Source of the DNA: Candidatus Woesearchaeota archaeon
GTDB lineage: Archaea > Nanobdellota > Nanobdellia > Woesearchaeales > JACQSR01
Length of the DNA: 39,636 bases
Direction: 5' to 3'
Assembly (NCBI GenBank): GCA_016211215.1
Contig: JACQSR010000031.1
Coordinates: forward strand, 1 to 39,636
Below are positions 6,844 through 14,078 of this stretch, one piece after another. The first letter of the stretch is position 1, and every line of letters begins with the position of its first letter. Under the pieces are notes generated by a model. The model was given only the letters and a program-made list of their open reading frames with translations. It was not told the origin of the DNA and did no database searches. The translations under genes were made by a program, and so were the position numbers.

Positions 6844-6861
6844 GGTATCTATAGATACCAT
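6842..6861. promoter_or_regulatory. 20-bp perfect palindrome at the antitoxin start (operator)
   Basis: ATGGTATCTATAGATACCAT reads the same on both strands and spans the antitoxin start codon and predicted transcription start. A third TGGTAT half-site lies at 6863-6868 beside the TATA box (6866-6873). RHH proteins bind paired short inverted sites of this kind, so autorepression of the toxin-antitoxin operon is likely. Confidence 0.8.
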
Positions 6862-6965
6862 CTGGTATTTAAGCCTTTCGCTTTGGTCCATTCAGATTCT
6901 CCTTTGTAATCCCCATAGGATATGGCAGAAGACAATTAACGTTAATAAAGCCTTCCGTAAAAATT

Positions 6966-6980
6966 CCGCAGGATTTCCGG
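6966..6980 (-). terminator. Palindromic terminator-like element C
   Basis: CCGCAGGATTTCCGG lies 5 nt after the DUF2283 gene stop. On the minus strand it is followed by AATTTTT. It differs from the hairpins of copies A and B at two positions, so pairing is weaker. It is identical to element D at 7717-7731. Confidence 0.5.
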
Positions 6981-6985
6981 ACTAA

Positions 6986-7348
6986 TCAAACATAAGCAAG
7001 GGCAGGGCTGGTTTCCCTTATGTCCGGCACAGAAAGAACGGTTGATATCTCTTTAGTCTTGTTTACCAGGTGCAATCTTATAACCAAAAAGTTATTCTTC
7101 ACTTTAACATCCACCCTGCATTCCTGCAAACTAGCCAATATCTGTCTGATAGCAGCAGAATCTTCCTTTTCCACAAGGTCCCTGATGAACTTGGAAGCTT
7201 TCATTATCTGCATTCCAACCATCTCTTTCTTGCCGTTAAAGTCAAGAATCAAATCCCCTAATTCCACGCTCCCCTTGGATTTAGATGCTGGACTATACAA
7301 AAACAAATCATCCCTTTCCTTATCGTAGCTAAAATTAAACTTTTGCAT
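6986..7348 (-). CDS. DUF2283-family protein, probable antitoxin partner
   Basis: From ATG 7348 the protein is 120 residues. It opens with FNFSYDKERDDLFLYSPASK and continues SVELGDLILDFNGKKEMVGMQIMKAS, the pattern of DUF2283 proteins (a Y/D-x-E-x-D-x-L-Y strand, then an ELGD..LDFD..G.IVGIEIL-type strand). A TTG start at 7360 with GGTGG 7 nt upstream is an alternative. It overlaps the end of the DUF4258-family gene. DUF2283 and DUF4258 genes are commonly adjacent and are thought to be antitoxin and toxin; that role is known only by association. The extra C-terminal 50 residues are unusual for this short family. Confidence 0.7.
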   Translation of the reverse strand: MQKFNFSYDKERDDLFLYSPASKSKGSVELGDLILDFNGKKEMVGMQIMKASKFIRDLVEKEDSAAIRQILASLQECRVDVKVKNNFLVIRLHLVNKTKEISTVLSVPDIRETSPALAYV

Positions 7349-7664
7349 CCCTTTCAACAATATGCTGCCACCTTCGGTTTATCTTTATTACGGTGCAAAC
7401 AATGCACTTTTCGTTAATCACCAGTATATACCTATGGCACTGCGTCTTGCTATAGCCAAAGTAGCAGTCGTATTTTTCTTCCCCCTCTTTTTCAGGTTCC
7501 TGCTTACCTGCAAAGGCTAAGCGCCGCGGATTTATAATGTTTTCCTTGATTTCCCCTATGTCAATCTGCCTGAAGGTTGCCTGCTCCTGAGCGTGTGCCG
7601 TAATGATGACACTATCCTTCCCAAACTCTTTAAGCTTCTCTTTGAGTAATTCCGCATAGTTCAT
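7335..7664 (-). CDS. DUF4258-family protein, probable toxin
   Basis: From ATG 7664 the protein is 109 residues. The core reads VIITAHAQEQATFRQIDIGEIKENIINPRR, then strands KYDCYFGY, HRYILVIN and CIVCTVIKI, which is the DUF4258 pattern (HA-x-E/Q..., nP, then three strands) in the RelE-like superfamily. The TATA-like GTTATAATAAG at about 7691-7701 lies 30 nt before ATG 7664, favouring this leaderless start over ATG 7709. It is translationally coupled to the DUF2283 gene, forming a likely second toxin-antitoxin pair beside RHH/RelE. Confidence 0.7.
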   Translation of the reverse strand: MNYAELLKEKLKEFGKDSVIITAHAQEQATFRQIDIGEIKENIINPRRLAFAGKQEPEKEGEEKYDCYFGYSKTQCHRYILVINEKCIVCTVIKINRRWQHIVERDAKV

Positions 7665-7716
7665 TTGAGAAGATTGCTGCAAGAGTTCCGGCTTATTATA
7701 ACTTAACAACAGAATT

Positions 7717-7731
7717 CCGCAGGATTTCCGG
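7717..7731 (-). terminator. Palindromic terminator-like element D
   Basis: This copy of CCGCAGGATTTCCGG lies 70 nt after the AMMECR1 gene stop and upstream of the DUF4258 promoter, so it sits on a unit boundary like its three relatives. The following bases (AATTCTG on the minus strand) form a poor T run. Confidence 0.4.
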
Positions 7732-7801
7732 AGTTACGCCCCTGCTCAGGTCTTCAACAACTTGGTGCTCCCCAATTTTTATATACTTTCCCCAAGAAAA
7801 A

Positions 7802-8353
7802 TCAAATATTTTCCGGAACCACATCAACAGTATAATAATACACTCTTAGGCCCTTTTTCTGCCATTCCGTTGGCGAAAGACCTGCCTTCATGCACAGCTC
7901 TGACAGAAATTCCTTCTTGTCCTTTAGTTCTTCCCAAACCTGCGGCAAAAATGTTGCCGTATTGCGCCCCTTCTTTATGATTATGCCGTATTCCTTCTTC
8001 ATCCTTGCCAGAAGCCCTTCGGCATCCTTGTAATGAATCTCTTTCGGACTGCATAGCACAGATATCTCCATGTTTATGCTGTCCAATTCGTCCATGGTTA
8101 CTGCAGGGAATCTCGGGTCGTGGAATGCTGCATTTACGGCATTTGAGGCGACATCCTCATACAAAGGACTATGCGCAATTAAAGTGCCAATACAGCCCCT
8201 AAGCTCACCATCCTTGTGCAGCGTCACAAAAGAAGCTCCAATTTCCCTGAGCCTTTCAGGAATGTCGCCTAGATTAAGCCCCTTGTTCTCCAGCTTTGCG
8301 CGGATAGCATTCCTTGCAACCTCAATAAGAAACTTCTTTTCCGTAAAACGCAT
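7802..8353 (-). CDS. amrA: AMMECR1-domain protein (AmmeMemoRadiSam system protein A)
   Basis: The 183-residue protein carries the AMMECR1 signature LRGCIGT, preceded by ASFVTLHKDG and followed by VASNAVNAAFHDPRFPAV and NMEISVLCSP, then the G-R-N-x-A-T-FLPQVWEEL block. Its length fits the family. The start at 8353 is preferred among three in-frame ATGs (8395, 8362, 8353) because family members begin close to FTEKKFLIEVAR. It overlaps the end of the Memo gene. AMMECR1, Memo and the AmrS radical SAM protein are fused or adjacent in many archaea and bacteria; the reaction they carry out is not established. The conserved Cys in LRGCIGT is probably functional. Confidence 0.9.
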   Translation of the reverse strand: MRFTEKKFLIEVARNAIRAKLENKGLNLGDIPERLREIGASFVTLHKDGELRGCIGTLIAHSPLYEDVASNAVNAAFHDPRFPAVTMDELDSINMEISVLCSPKEIHYKDAEGLLARMKKEYGIIIKKGRNTATFLPQVWEELKDKKEFLSELCMKAGLSPTEWQKKGLRVYYYTVDVVPENI

Positions 8354-9095
8354 AGCACCCATACCCCACAACCCCCTTTTTGTCTCCTGTAACATCCCCC
8401 GAGTTTTTGTAATCTATGAATTTTGCATGCCATTTATTTAGCTTTGCCATGTGCATCAGCGTAAGTATTGGAATTATGCCGCATGCTTCGCTTCTCTTTG
8501 CCTTTAAAATATCGCCCTTTGGCACGGCATCGTTCATTATGCTGTCAATCGCAACAGCCTTGCTGTATTCGTGGTAGTGGCTTAAATCAGAGCTTGCTAT
8601 GACTATGGTATCCTTATCAATGAGCCCGTTCAGCTCTTCCGCAGTTTCTTCGGGGTCTGCCTCGCCCAAAAGCAGCGGCAAAATCTCAAAGTCCTTAAGC
8701 GTAATCTGTAGGAAGGGCAGCTGAACCTCAAGGCAGTGCTCCTGCAGGTGGGAAAACTCAACTTCTTCGAATTCTGACTTTGTCACCCTGATTTTTCCCA
8801 ATGGTGTTTCCCAATAATCCGCCTTGGACGCAGAAATTCCATAAAACGCAGAGTAATGCGAAGGCCCGATTAAAATTACCTTGTAGTGCTTCTTAGGCAG
8901 CTGCCTTATCAGGTTGTATCCTGCTGCAGCAACAATTCCGGAATACACATAGCCTGCATGGGGCACAACCAACGCCTTTAGGTTGCTCACCGGAACATTC
9001 TTCGCCTTTCTGAGATACCTTTCAATATCCCCTTTCAGCGCCTTGCTGTCGTCCGGATAAAATGAACCCGCGGCTGCCATATTCCTTATTTCCAA
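8322..9095 (-). CDS. amrB: Memo-family protein (AmmeMemoRadiSam system protein B)
   Basis: The 257-residue protein starts with the family's N-terminal AAAGSFYPDD motif and keeps the putative metal-site residues: His46 in VVPHAGYVYSG, His80 in GPSHYSA, His120 in EHCLEVQLPFLQ, and the SSDLSHYHEY block near 168. Cys205 (SEACGII) corresponds to the conserved C-terminal Cys of human MEMO1. The fold is that of class III extradiol dioxygenases, but Memo proteins lack that activity and are reported to bind metal. It overlaps the AmrS gene by 10 nt and the AMMECR1 gene by about 30 nt, so the three are translated together. Confidence 0.92.
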   Translation of the reverse strand: MEIRNMAAAGSFYPDDSKALKGDIERYLRKAKNVPVSNLKALVVPHAGYVYSGIVAAAGYNLIRQLPKKHYKVILIGPSHYSAFYGISASKADYWETPLGKIRVTKSEFEEVEFSHLQEHCLEVQLPFLQITLKDFEILPLLLGEADPEETAEELNGLIDKDTIVIASSDLSHYHEYSKAVAIDSIMNDAVPKGDILKAKRSEACGIIPILTLMHMAKLNKWHAKFIDYKNSGDVTGDKKGVVGYGCYAFYGKEVSY

Positions 9096-10087
9096 ATTCC
9101 CTCAATCCCCGTTTTGCATTTGCTGCATTTTCCGTCTTTCATATCGTTCAATGTTACAGACATGAATTCCCTCTTTATCAATTCTTTGCCGCATTTCGGG
9201 CAGTATGTAGTTTCATGCCCGTCTAAATCTATATTGCCCGTATACACATATTTTAAGCCTGCCTTTTTTCCAGTTTTATACGCGCGAAGCAATGACTTCT
9301 TAGTTGTTGCATGGGTATCTTCCATCTTGTAGTCCGGATGAAATGCAGTAACATGCCAGGGTATTGTGCTGCTTACCGAGGCAATGAAATCTGCTATCTG
9401 CCTTGTATCCCCATCAGAGTCATTCATGTCCGGAATCAAAAGTGTAGTTACTTCAACCCATATTCCAAGCTTGTGTGCCAGTTTTATTGTGCTGAGTACA
9501 TGCTTAAGCTGCGCCTTGCACACCTTGAGGTAAAATTTTTCGTTAAAGGATTTCAGGTCTATGTTGATCGCATCGAGGTATTTTGAAATATACTCCAATG
9601 ACTCTTTTGATTCATAGCCGTTGCTCACAAAAACGCTCTTTATTCCCTGCTTTTTTGCGAGTTTTGCGATGTCATGCGCATATTCCACGAATATTGTGGG
9701 CTCGTTATATGTAAATGCAATAGACCCAGTATTCTTTTCCTTTGCCAGCTTCACTATTTCATCCGGAGCCATGTCATTGCTTCCGTAATCCTCCCTTTCC
9801 TGCGAAATGTCCCAGTTCTGGCAGAACTCGCACTTGAAGTTGCATCCAACTGTGCCGAAGGAAAGTATCTTTGTGCCCGGAAGAAAATGGAACAGCGGCT
9901 TCTTTTCCACGGGGTCTACTGCGATGGATATGGGCTTCCCGTAAACCATGAGGTACAAAATTCCGTTGATATTCTTCCTCACGCCGCAGATTCCTTTATT
10001 GCCGTCTTTTATCCTGCAGTAATGGCAGCACGCAAGGCATCTTACCTCTTTCCCTTCCGTCCTCTCAAACAACACTGCCTTTTTCAT
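9086..10087 (-). CDS. amrS: AmmeMemoRadiSam system radical SAM enzyme AmrS
   Basis: The 333-residue protein has the radical SAM cluster motif C82-x3-C86-x2-C89 (GCNFKCEFCQNW). An N-terminal cysteine cluster (C17, C20/C21, C24, C34) and a C-terminal zinc ribbon (CPKCGKEL ... CSKCKTG) flank it, as in the AmrS family related to pyruvate formate-lyase activases. The DPVEKKPLFHFLPG segment before the cluster and AFTYNEPTIF after it are family hallmarks. It heads the amrS-amrB-amrA block and follows the D-2-hydroxyacid dehydrogenase gene by 27 nt. The substrate is unknown. Confidence 0.93.
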   Translation of the reverse strand: MKKAVLFERTEGKEVRCLACCHYCRIKDGNKGICGVRKNINGILYLMVYGKPISIAVDPVEKKPLFHFLPGTKILSFGTVGCNFKCEFCQNWDISQEREDYGSNDMAPDEIVKLAKEKNTGSIAFTYNEPTIFVEYAHDIAKLAKKQGIKSVFVSNGYESKESLEYISKYLDAINIDLKSFNEKFYLKVCKAQLKHVLSTIKLAHKLGIWVEVTTLLIPDMNDSDGDTRQIADFIASVSSTIPWHVTAFHPDYKMEDTHATTKKSLLRAYKTGKKAGLKYVYTGNIDLDGHETTYCPKCGKELIKREFMSVTLNDMKDGKCSKCKTGIEGIWK

Positions 10088-10114
10088 CTGGGTTATGGTA
10101 AACCTGCCCTGTTT

Positions 10115-11128
10115 TTATGCCTTTACAACATTAGCCGGTTTTCCCCTGAGAAATGATTTGATGCTGGATATGGTTGTGTCAAGAATCCTGTGCAATGCCT
10201 CCCAGCTGTTGAACGCGTTGTGCGGCGTTATTATCACATTGTCCTGCTTCAGAAGTATGTGGTCCTGCAGCACGGTCTTCAGGTCGCATTCCTTCATGAA
10301 GTGCCTCGAAAGCATCTGCTTTTCCTCCCTGATGAAGCATTCCCCCTCGATAACATCAAGCCCAGCACCCCCAACCTTTCCAGATTGAAGGCCTTCAAGC
10401 AGCGCAGACGTGTCGATTATGCTCCCCCTTGCGGTGTTTATTATAAGCACGCCCTTTTTCATGCTGGATATTGCCTTCCTATCAATCATGTGGTGCGTTT
10501 CCCTTGTTTCCGGAACATGCAGTGTTATGATGTCTGAATTCTTCAGCAAATAGTCAAGCTCCACATACTTGAACCCCAACCTTTTTGCCAGTTTAATATT
10601 CCTTGTCCTGCAGTATGCAATGACCTTCATCTCAAACCCCTTTGCAATCCTTATTGCGTGCTCCCCTATGTGGCCTGCGCCTATTACGCCAATGGTCTTT
10701 CCCTGCAAATCCGTCCCCCTAAGTCCGTCAAGGGAAAAATCACCTTTTACTGTCCTGTCGTATGCCTTGTGAATCTTCCTCGTTAGGTTAAGGATTAGCG
10801 CAAAGGTATGCTCTGCAACTGTATTCTCGCCGTATGACGGTACGTTGCACACTGTTATCTTCCTTTTTTTGCATTCCTTCAGGTCGATGTGGTCAAATCC
10901 GGTGGACAGCGTTACTATGAGCTTCAGCTTCGGCAGTTTGTCCAGAATCTTTTTAGTGATAACTGAATATATGAAAATGCCTATTGCATCTGCATCTTTA
11001 ACCTCATTCAAGTTATCCTTGCAGAGGTAATGGTCTATAAACCTTAAGTCATGGTCAAGATTCTTTGAGAAATATTCCTTCTCCCATTGCTCAAGCTCAA
11101 AGAAAGCAATCTTAAGTCTTTTTTGCAT
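10115..11128 (-). CDS. D-isomer-specific 2-hydroxyacid dehydrogenase (D-lactate dehydrogenase-like)
   Basis: The 337-residue protein has the NAD site GVIGAGHIGEHA, the catalytic Arg in NTARGSIID, the Glu region GLDVIEGE, and the catalytic His in ITPHNAFNSWEAL. Strand motifs HVPETRETHHMI and NVPSYGENTVAEHTF are also present, so it is a complete enzyme. It should reduce a 2-keto acid such as pyruvate with NADH; a preference for lactate is only likely. The start at 11128 fits a leaderless transcript, with a TATA element at about 11148-11157, 25 nt upstream. An ATG at 11146 would lie too close to that box. Close spacing suggests cotranscription with the amr genes. Confidence 0.9.
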   Translation of the reverse strand: MQKRLKIAFFELEQWEKEYFSKNLDHDLRFIDHYLCKDNLNEVKDADAIGIFIYSVITKKILDKLPKLKLIVTLSTGFDHIDLKECKKRKITVCNVPSYGENTVAEHTFALILNLTRKIHKAYDRTVKGDFSLDGLRGTDLQGKTIGVIGAGHIGEHAIRIAKGFEMKVIAYCRTRNIKLAKRLGFKYVELDYLLKNSDIITLHVPETRETHHMIDRKAISSMKKGVLIINTARGSIIDTSALLEGLQSGKVGGAGLDVIEGECFIREEKQMLSRHFMKECDLKTVLQDHILLKQDNVIITPHNAFNSWEALHRILDTTISSIKSFLRGKPANVVKA

Positions 11129-11222
11129 ACCCCTTCCCCACATCATAAGTATAAAAAGATTGCTTATGATGCGGCCGTGAAGTTGATGACAAACATCCGG
11201 ATGAATAAACTCTTGCTCAACT

Positions 11223-11720
11223 TTACCTTATTTCTTCAAATTCTCCAGTTTCAGTATTTTTCCGGATATTATCCCAATCAAAATTTCTGCCATTCATCGC
11301 TATATACACTCCACCAGGCAATAATTGCGCAGCACAATATGCAAATGCGAAGTTGAACAGGGCATCAGAATCCTTAACACTGTAAGGCACCATCGCCCCG
11401 GTTAATACTATTGTTTTGCCGTCCAAACTTTGTCTGTTCTCTCCAAGGACTTTCGCAGTTTCTACCATGGTGCCCGTCCCATGAGTTATCACTATCCCGT
11501 CTTCTAAGCTGCTCTGACACCTGCTTAGAATGTATCCCCTGTCTGTGCAATCCATATGGAGGCTGTCTTTCAACATGAGGGTTTCCACATCTACGCTGTT
11601 TCTATATCTTCCAAGTTTAAGAATTTCCGGAATATGCGTTTCGGTAAATTCAAGCTCTTCAGTCAGGGGATTGTAAACCTTATCAAAAGTACCCCCCGTA
11701 GCAAATATTTTCAGCCCCAT
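11223..11720 (-). CDS. Short asparaginase-domain protein (N-terminal domain only)
   Basis: At 165 residues it covers only the N-terminal asparaginase domain (type I enzymes are about 330). The first motif is present (FATGGTFDKVYNP), and the second reads VITHGTGTMVET where Thr-Asp is normal, so the catalytic Asp is a Gly here. The Lys/Ala motif VLTGAMVPYS is kept. Stand-alone proteins of this size occur in many genomes, so this is probably a family form rather than a broken gene; activity is uncertain. TATA-like CTTATAAAC about 25 nt upstream indicates a leaderless start. It is divergent from the Lrp gene with about 100 bp between starts. Confidence 0.85.
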   Translation of the reverse strand: MGLKIFATGGTFDKVYNPLTEELEFTETHIPEILKLGRYRNSVDVETLMLKDSLHMDCTDRGYILSRCQSSLEDGIVITHGTGTMVETAKVLGENRQSLDGKTIVLTGAMVPYSVKDSDALFNFAFAYCAAQLLPGGVYIAMNGRNFDWDNIRKNTETGEFEEIR

Positions 11721-11807
11721 GCTTTCCGGAAATTCAATTATGTTTATAAGCCATTTGCTATAAATCTAGAAAATATTGCAAGAAATAGAAAGATTTAAAT
11801 AAAAAAT

Positions 11808-11821
11808 GGAATATTCATTCC
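11808..11821. promoter_or_regulatory. Inverted repeat at the Lrp gene start (operator)
   Basis: GGAATATTCATTCC contains the inverted arms GGAAT/ATTCC and the perfect GAATATTC. It lies between the TATA box (agatttaaat, 11791-11800) and ATG 11824, where a bound Lrp dimer would block its own transcription start. The divergent asparaginase promoter is about 70 bp away. Confidence 0.6.
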
Positions 11822-11823
11822 AC

Positions 11824-12267
11824 ATGCTTGATAAAAAAGATTGGATGATACTGGAAGTTTTGAAACACAGCAGTAATTTATCCACCCAAAAAATATCCAG
11901 AATCACGAAAATTCCAATTACCACCATACACCACCGTATAAAAAAACTGGAAAAATCCGGAGTCATCAGGGAATACACCGTTTTGTTGGACAATAAAAAA
12001 ATCGGCAAGCCAATTGCTGCATATGTTTTGATTGCTGTTGATTACAAACTACTGCAGCAGCAAAAAACAACTCAGTACGACCTGATAAAAAAGTTGAAAG
12101 GTCACCCCAATGTCGAAGAAACGGCAATCATTACAGGCTCCAGCGATATTGTTGTTAAAGTCAGATTTAGCGACATTGAGCACCTGGATGAGTTTGTCAC
12201 AAAATACCTGCGCAATGTTAAGGGTGTGGAAAAAACACAAACATCCGTTGTCTTAAATGAAGCCTGA
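11824..12267 (+). CDS. Lrp/AsnC-family transcriptional regulator
   Basis: From ATG 11824 the protein is 147 residues. An N-terminal winged helix (LDKKDWMILEVLKHSSNLSTQKISRITKIPITTIHHRIKKLEKSGVI, helix-turn-helix in the second half) is followed by the ligand-binding RAM domain (IAAYVLIAVDY ... EETAIITGSSDIVVKVRFSDIEHLDEFVTKYLRNVKGVEKTQTSVVL). This is a full-length family member that probably senses an amino acid. The TATA box lies 28 nt before ATG 11824, so that start is preferred over ATG 11806. It is divergent from the asparaginase-domain gene, a possible target. Confidence 0.93.
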   Translation: MLDKKDWMILEVLKHSSNLSTQKISRITKIPITTIHHRIKKLEKSGVIREYTVLLDNKKIGKPIAAYVLIAVDYKLLQQQKTTQYDLIKKLKGHPNVEETAIITGSSDIVVKVRFSDIEHLDEFVTKYLRNVKGVEKTQTSVVLNEA

Positions 12268-12346
12268 TTATATCAATAACTTATGTTCTGCGTTATAACT
12301 GCATTTCAAAGCAAAATTTCCAAAACTTTTAAAAAAGTGACCGGGT

Positions 12347-12877
12347 ATGCCCATAGATATGAACGGAGCGATAAACCAAGCCGCGGCAAGCTACGGCATT
12401 CCAGACGGACTGCAGGCAATATTGTACGCTGAAATGACTTCTGAAGGGGGTTCAATGCATGCTGCATCCAACATAGGCAAATTGGCTGATGATGAAATAT
12501 CCTCCGCGGTTGAAGCTGCCAAAAGGGATGCTCCCGGAACATTGGAGGATGCCTCAAGTGAAGTTGAAGTCAAAGCTGCTGAACCCGAAGACAAGGCAGA
12601 TAGGGCTTATTTCTATCCGGAACCTACAACCATTCAAAGAGCGCCAATACCATCAGTATATTTCCAGGTAATTCCCCCGGATTACCATTCAGGGTACAAG
12701 CCTCAGGAAGGCGCGGTAAAGGCTCCGCGCTATCGTACAGCCGAGATGAAGCGGAATTTCTATGGCACAATAGTGTACAGGCCACAGAGCATCACTATCT
12801 TGAAAATCCTGACATTCACTGGTCATGTGGCTTGGTGGCTGAGCAAAAATTGCGGCATTAGGGTAAAGAAGCGCTAG
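12347..12877 (+). CDS. Hypothetical protein
   Basis: The 176-residue protein has an acidic, low-complexity middle (EDASSEVEVKAAEPEDKADRA) between a small-residue-rich N-terminus and a Pro/Tyr-rich C-terminal part that ends basic (RVKKR). There is a weak hydrophobic stretch near the end (ILKILTFTGHVAWWL). I recognise no family. ATG 12347 or the in-frame ATG 12359 could start it; a T/A-rich box at about 12325-12335 lies 29 nt before 12359. It converges on TatD, with the two stop codons sharing CTAG. Confidence 0.65.
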   Translation: MPIDMNGAINQAAASYGIPDGLQAILYAEMTSEGGSMHAASNIGKLADDEISSAVEAAKRDAPGTLEDASSEVEVKAAEPEDKADRAYFYPEPTTIQRAPIPSVYFQVIPPDYHSGYKPQEGAVKAPRYRTAEMKRNFYGTIVYRPQSITILKILTFTGHVAWWLSKNCGIRVKKR

Positions 12878-13617
12878 AAAACTCTCTGATAGTTCATGAA
12901 TATAATCTTCCCGGCCTCTTCCTGCGTTATGCCTTTGACCTCTGCAATCTTCTTTATGCTCTCAACTATAAAGGCAGGCTCGTTCTTCCTGTCTTTGAAG
13001 GGAGAAAGCCATGGGGCATCCGTCTCGGTCAGAATCCTGTCCATCTGAACGCGCTGCACAACCTCCTGAAAATGCTTTAGCGAAACAATATTTGTCGGAA
13101 TGGAAAAATAATGCCCCAAATCCTCAGCACGCTTCACCAGCTTCATATTTCCTCCGAAGCAGTGCATTACAGCCTTCTTCACATTGGAGCTTTCCAGAAG
13201 GTCAAGCACATCAGCTTCCGCTTTCCTGCTGTGGACAATCATGGGCTTTCTAATACTCTCCGATAGCTCGATGATTTTGATGAACTGCTTTTTCTGCTCC
13301 TCCACCTTCCCTTTCACATGGTGGTTGTCTATCCCGACTTCTCCGATTGCTGCAATGTCTTTTTTGTGCGCTTCGATAAATCTCAGAATGCCGTCAAACT
13401 CCCCCCCATTTAATTCCAGCGCCTCAAGCGGATATATCCCAAGCGCAGCCTTCACAGCATCATATTCTTTTGCCAGCTCCAGCACTTTCCTGTTGCTTTC
13501 AGAATTCGTCCCGTTTGCAATTATGGAGCATACTCCTGCTTCCTTTGCCCTCTTCACAGCCTCAGGAATGTTTTCACATAAATCCAGGTGGCAATGCACA
13601 TCGACTAAGACGCCCAT
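12874..13617 (-). CDS. tatD: TatD-family metal-dependent hydrolase
   Basis: The 247-residue protein carries all TatD metal ligands: H8 and H10 in DVHCHLDLCE, Glu in AIGEVGID, His in MIVHSRKA, His in VMHCFGG, and Asp in LTETDAPWLSP. TatD proteins are TIM-barrel metal-dependent DNases implicated in DNA repair and quality control. Length and motifs are complete. The gene stands alone and converges with the hypothetical gene before it. Confidence 0.92.
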   Translation of the reverse strand: MGVLVDVHCHLDLCENIPEAVKRAKEAGVCSIIANGTNSESNRKVLELAKEYDAVKAALGIYPLEALELNGGEFDGILRFIEAHKKDIAAIGEVGIDNHHVKGKVEEQKKQFIKIIELSESIRKPMIVHSRKAEADVLDLLESSNVKKAVMHCFGGNMKLVKRAEDLGHYFSIPTNIVSLKHFQEVVQRVQMDRILTETDAPWLSPFKDRKNEPAFIVESIKKIAEVKGITQEEAGKIIFMNYQRVF

Positions 13618-13674
13618 AAACTAAAAATCTGCTATTTCCATGATTGAAGGGTAGCGAAGCTGGGTTTAAAACAC

Positions 13675-14031
13675 TTACTGTTTTTTAACTCCGATTAGCA
13701 TTACAATGCTAAGCAACATAAACAGCGACCCAATGACAATCACCGCTATGTTTCCCCCGCCAATCCCAAATCCAGTTATAATAAACATGGGGATGAGTGT
13801 TAAGCCGTTAATTGTTTTCTGAAACCAAAATGCTTTCCTGATTACGGCAAAGATTAAATCCAAAAGCAGAAGAAAGGCTATGGCTCCAAACAGGATAACT
13901 ACCATTGTTTGAGCATCCCCCATAGGTGCACCTTTTGTAGTGGTTGGTATTACAAAAACTGCGAGGGTGCAAAAGAGAACAAGAATTGCATCCCTTATAA
14001 TTTGAATAGTTTTTATGATTTTGTTTGTCAT
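13675..14031 (-). CDS. Small integral membrane protein, about four membrane segments
   Basis: The 118-residue protein is highly hydrophobic: segments at about 12-29 (ILVLFCTLAVFVIPTT), 39-63 (VVILFGAIAFLLLLDLIFAV), 76-93 and 94-114 (IAVIVIGSLFMLLSIVMLI), with a basic start and end. No family is recognised. A TATA box (GATTTAAATG, 14065-14056) lies about 30 nt before ATG 14031. Confidence 0.75.
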   Translation of the reverse strand: MTNKIIKTIQIIRDAILVLFCTLAVFVIPTTTKGAPMGDAQTMVVILFGAIAFLLLLDLIFAVIRKAFWFQKTINGLTLIPMFIITGFGIGGGNIAVIVIGSLFMLLSIVMLIGVKKQ

Positions 14032-14078
14032 CCCTTGCCTTTTTCAATGGGGGTTGCATTTAAATCTTTGCGAACCCA

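Noticed and set aside
2260..7735. Possible CRISPR array from the repeated CCGGAA elements
   Set aside because: The four copies are kilobases apart at gene ends, with genes rather than spacers between them.
1..7735. Integrated provirus or transposon
   Set aside because: No integrase, transposase, tRNA attachment site or target duplication was seen; toxin-antitoxin genes alone do not prove it.
11223..11720. Asparaginase gene as a truncation pseudogene
   Set aside because: It has an intact promoter and stop, and stand-alone domains of this length are common, so truncation by mutation is not needed.
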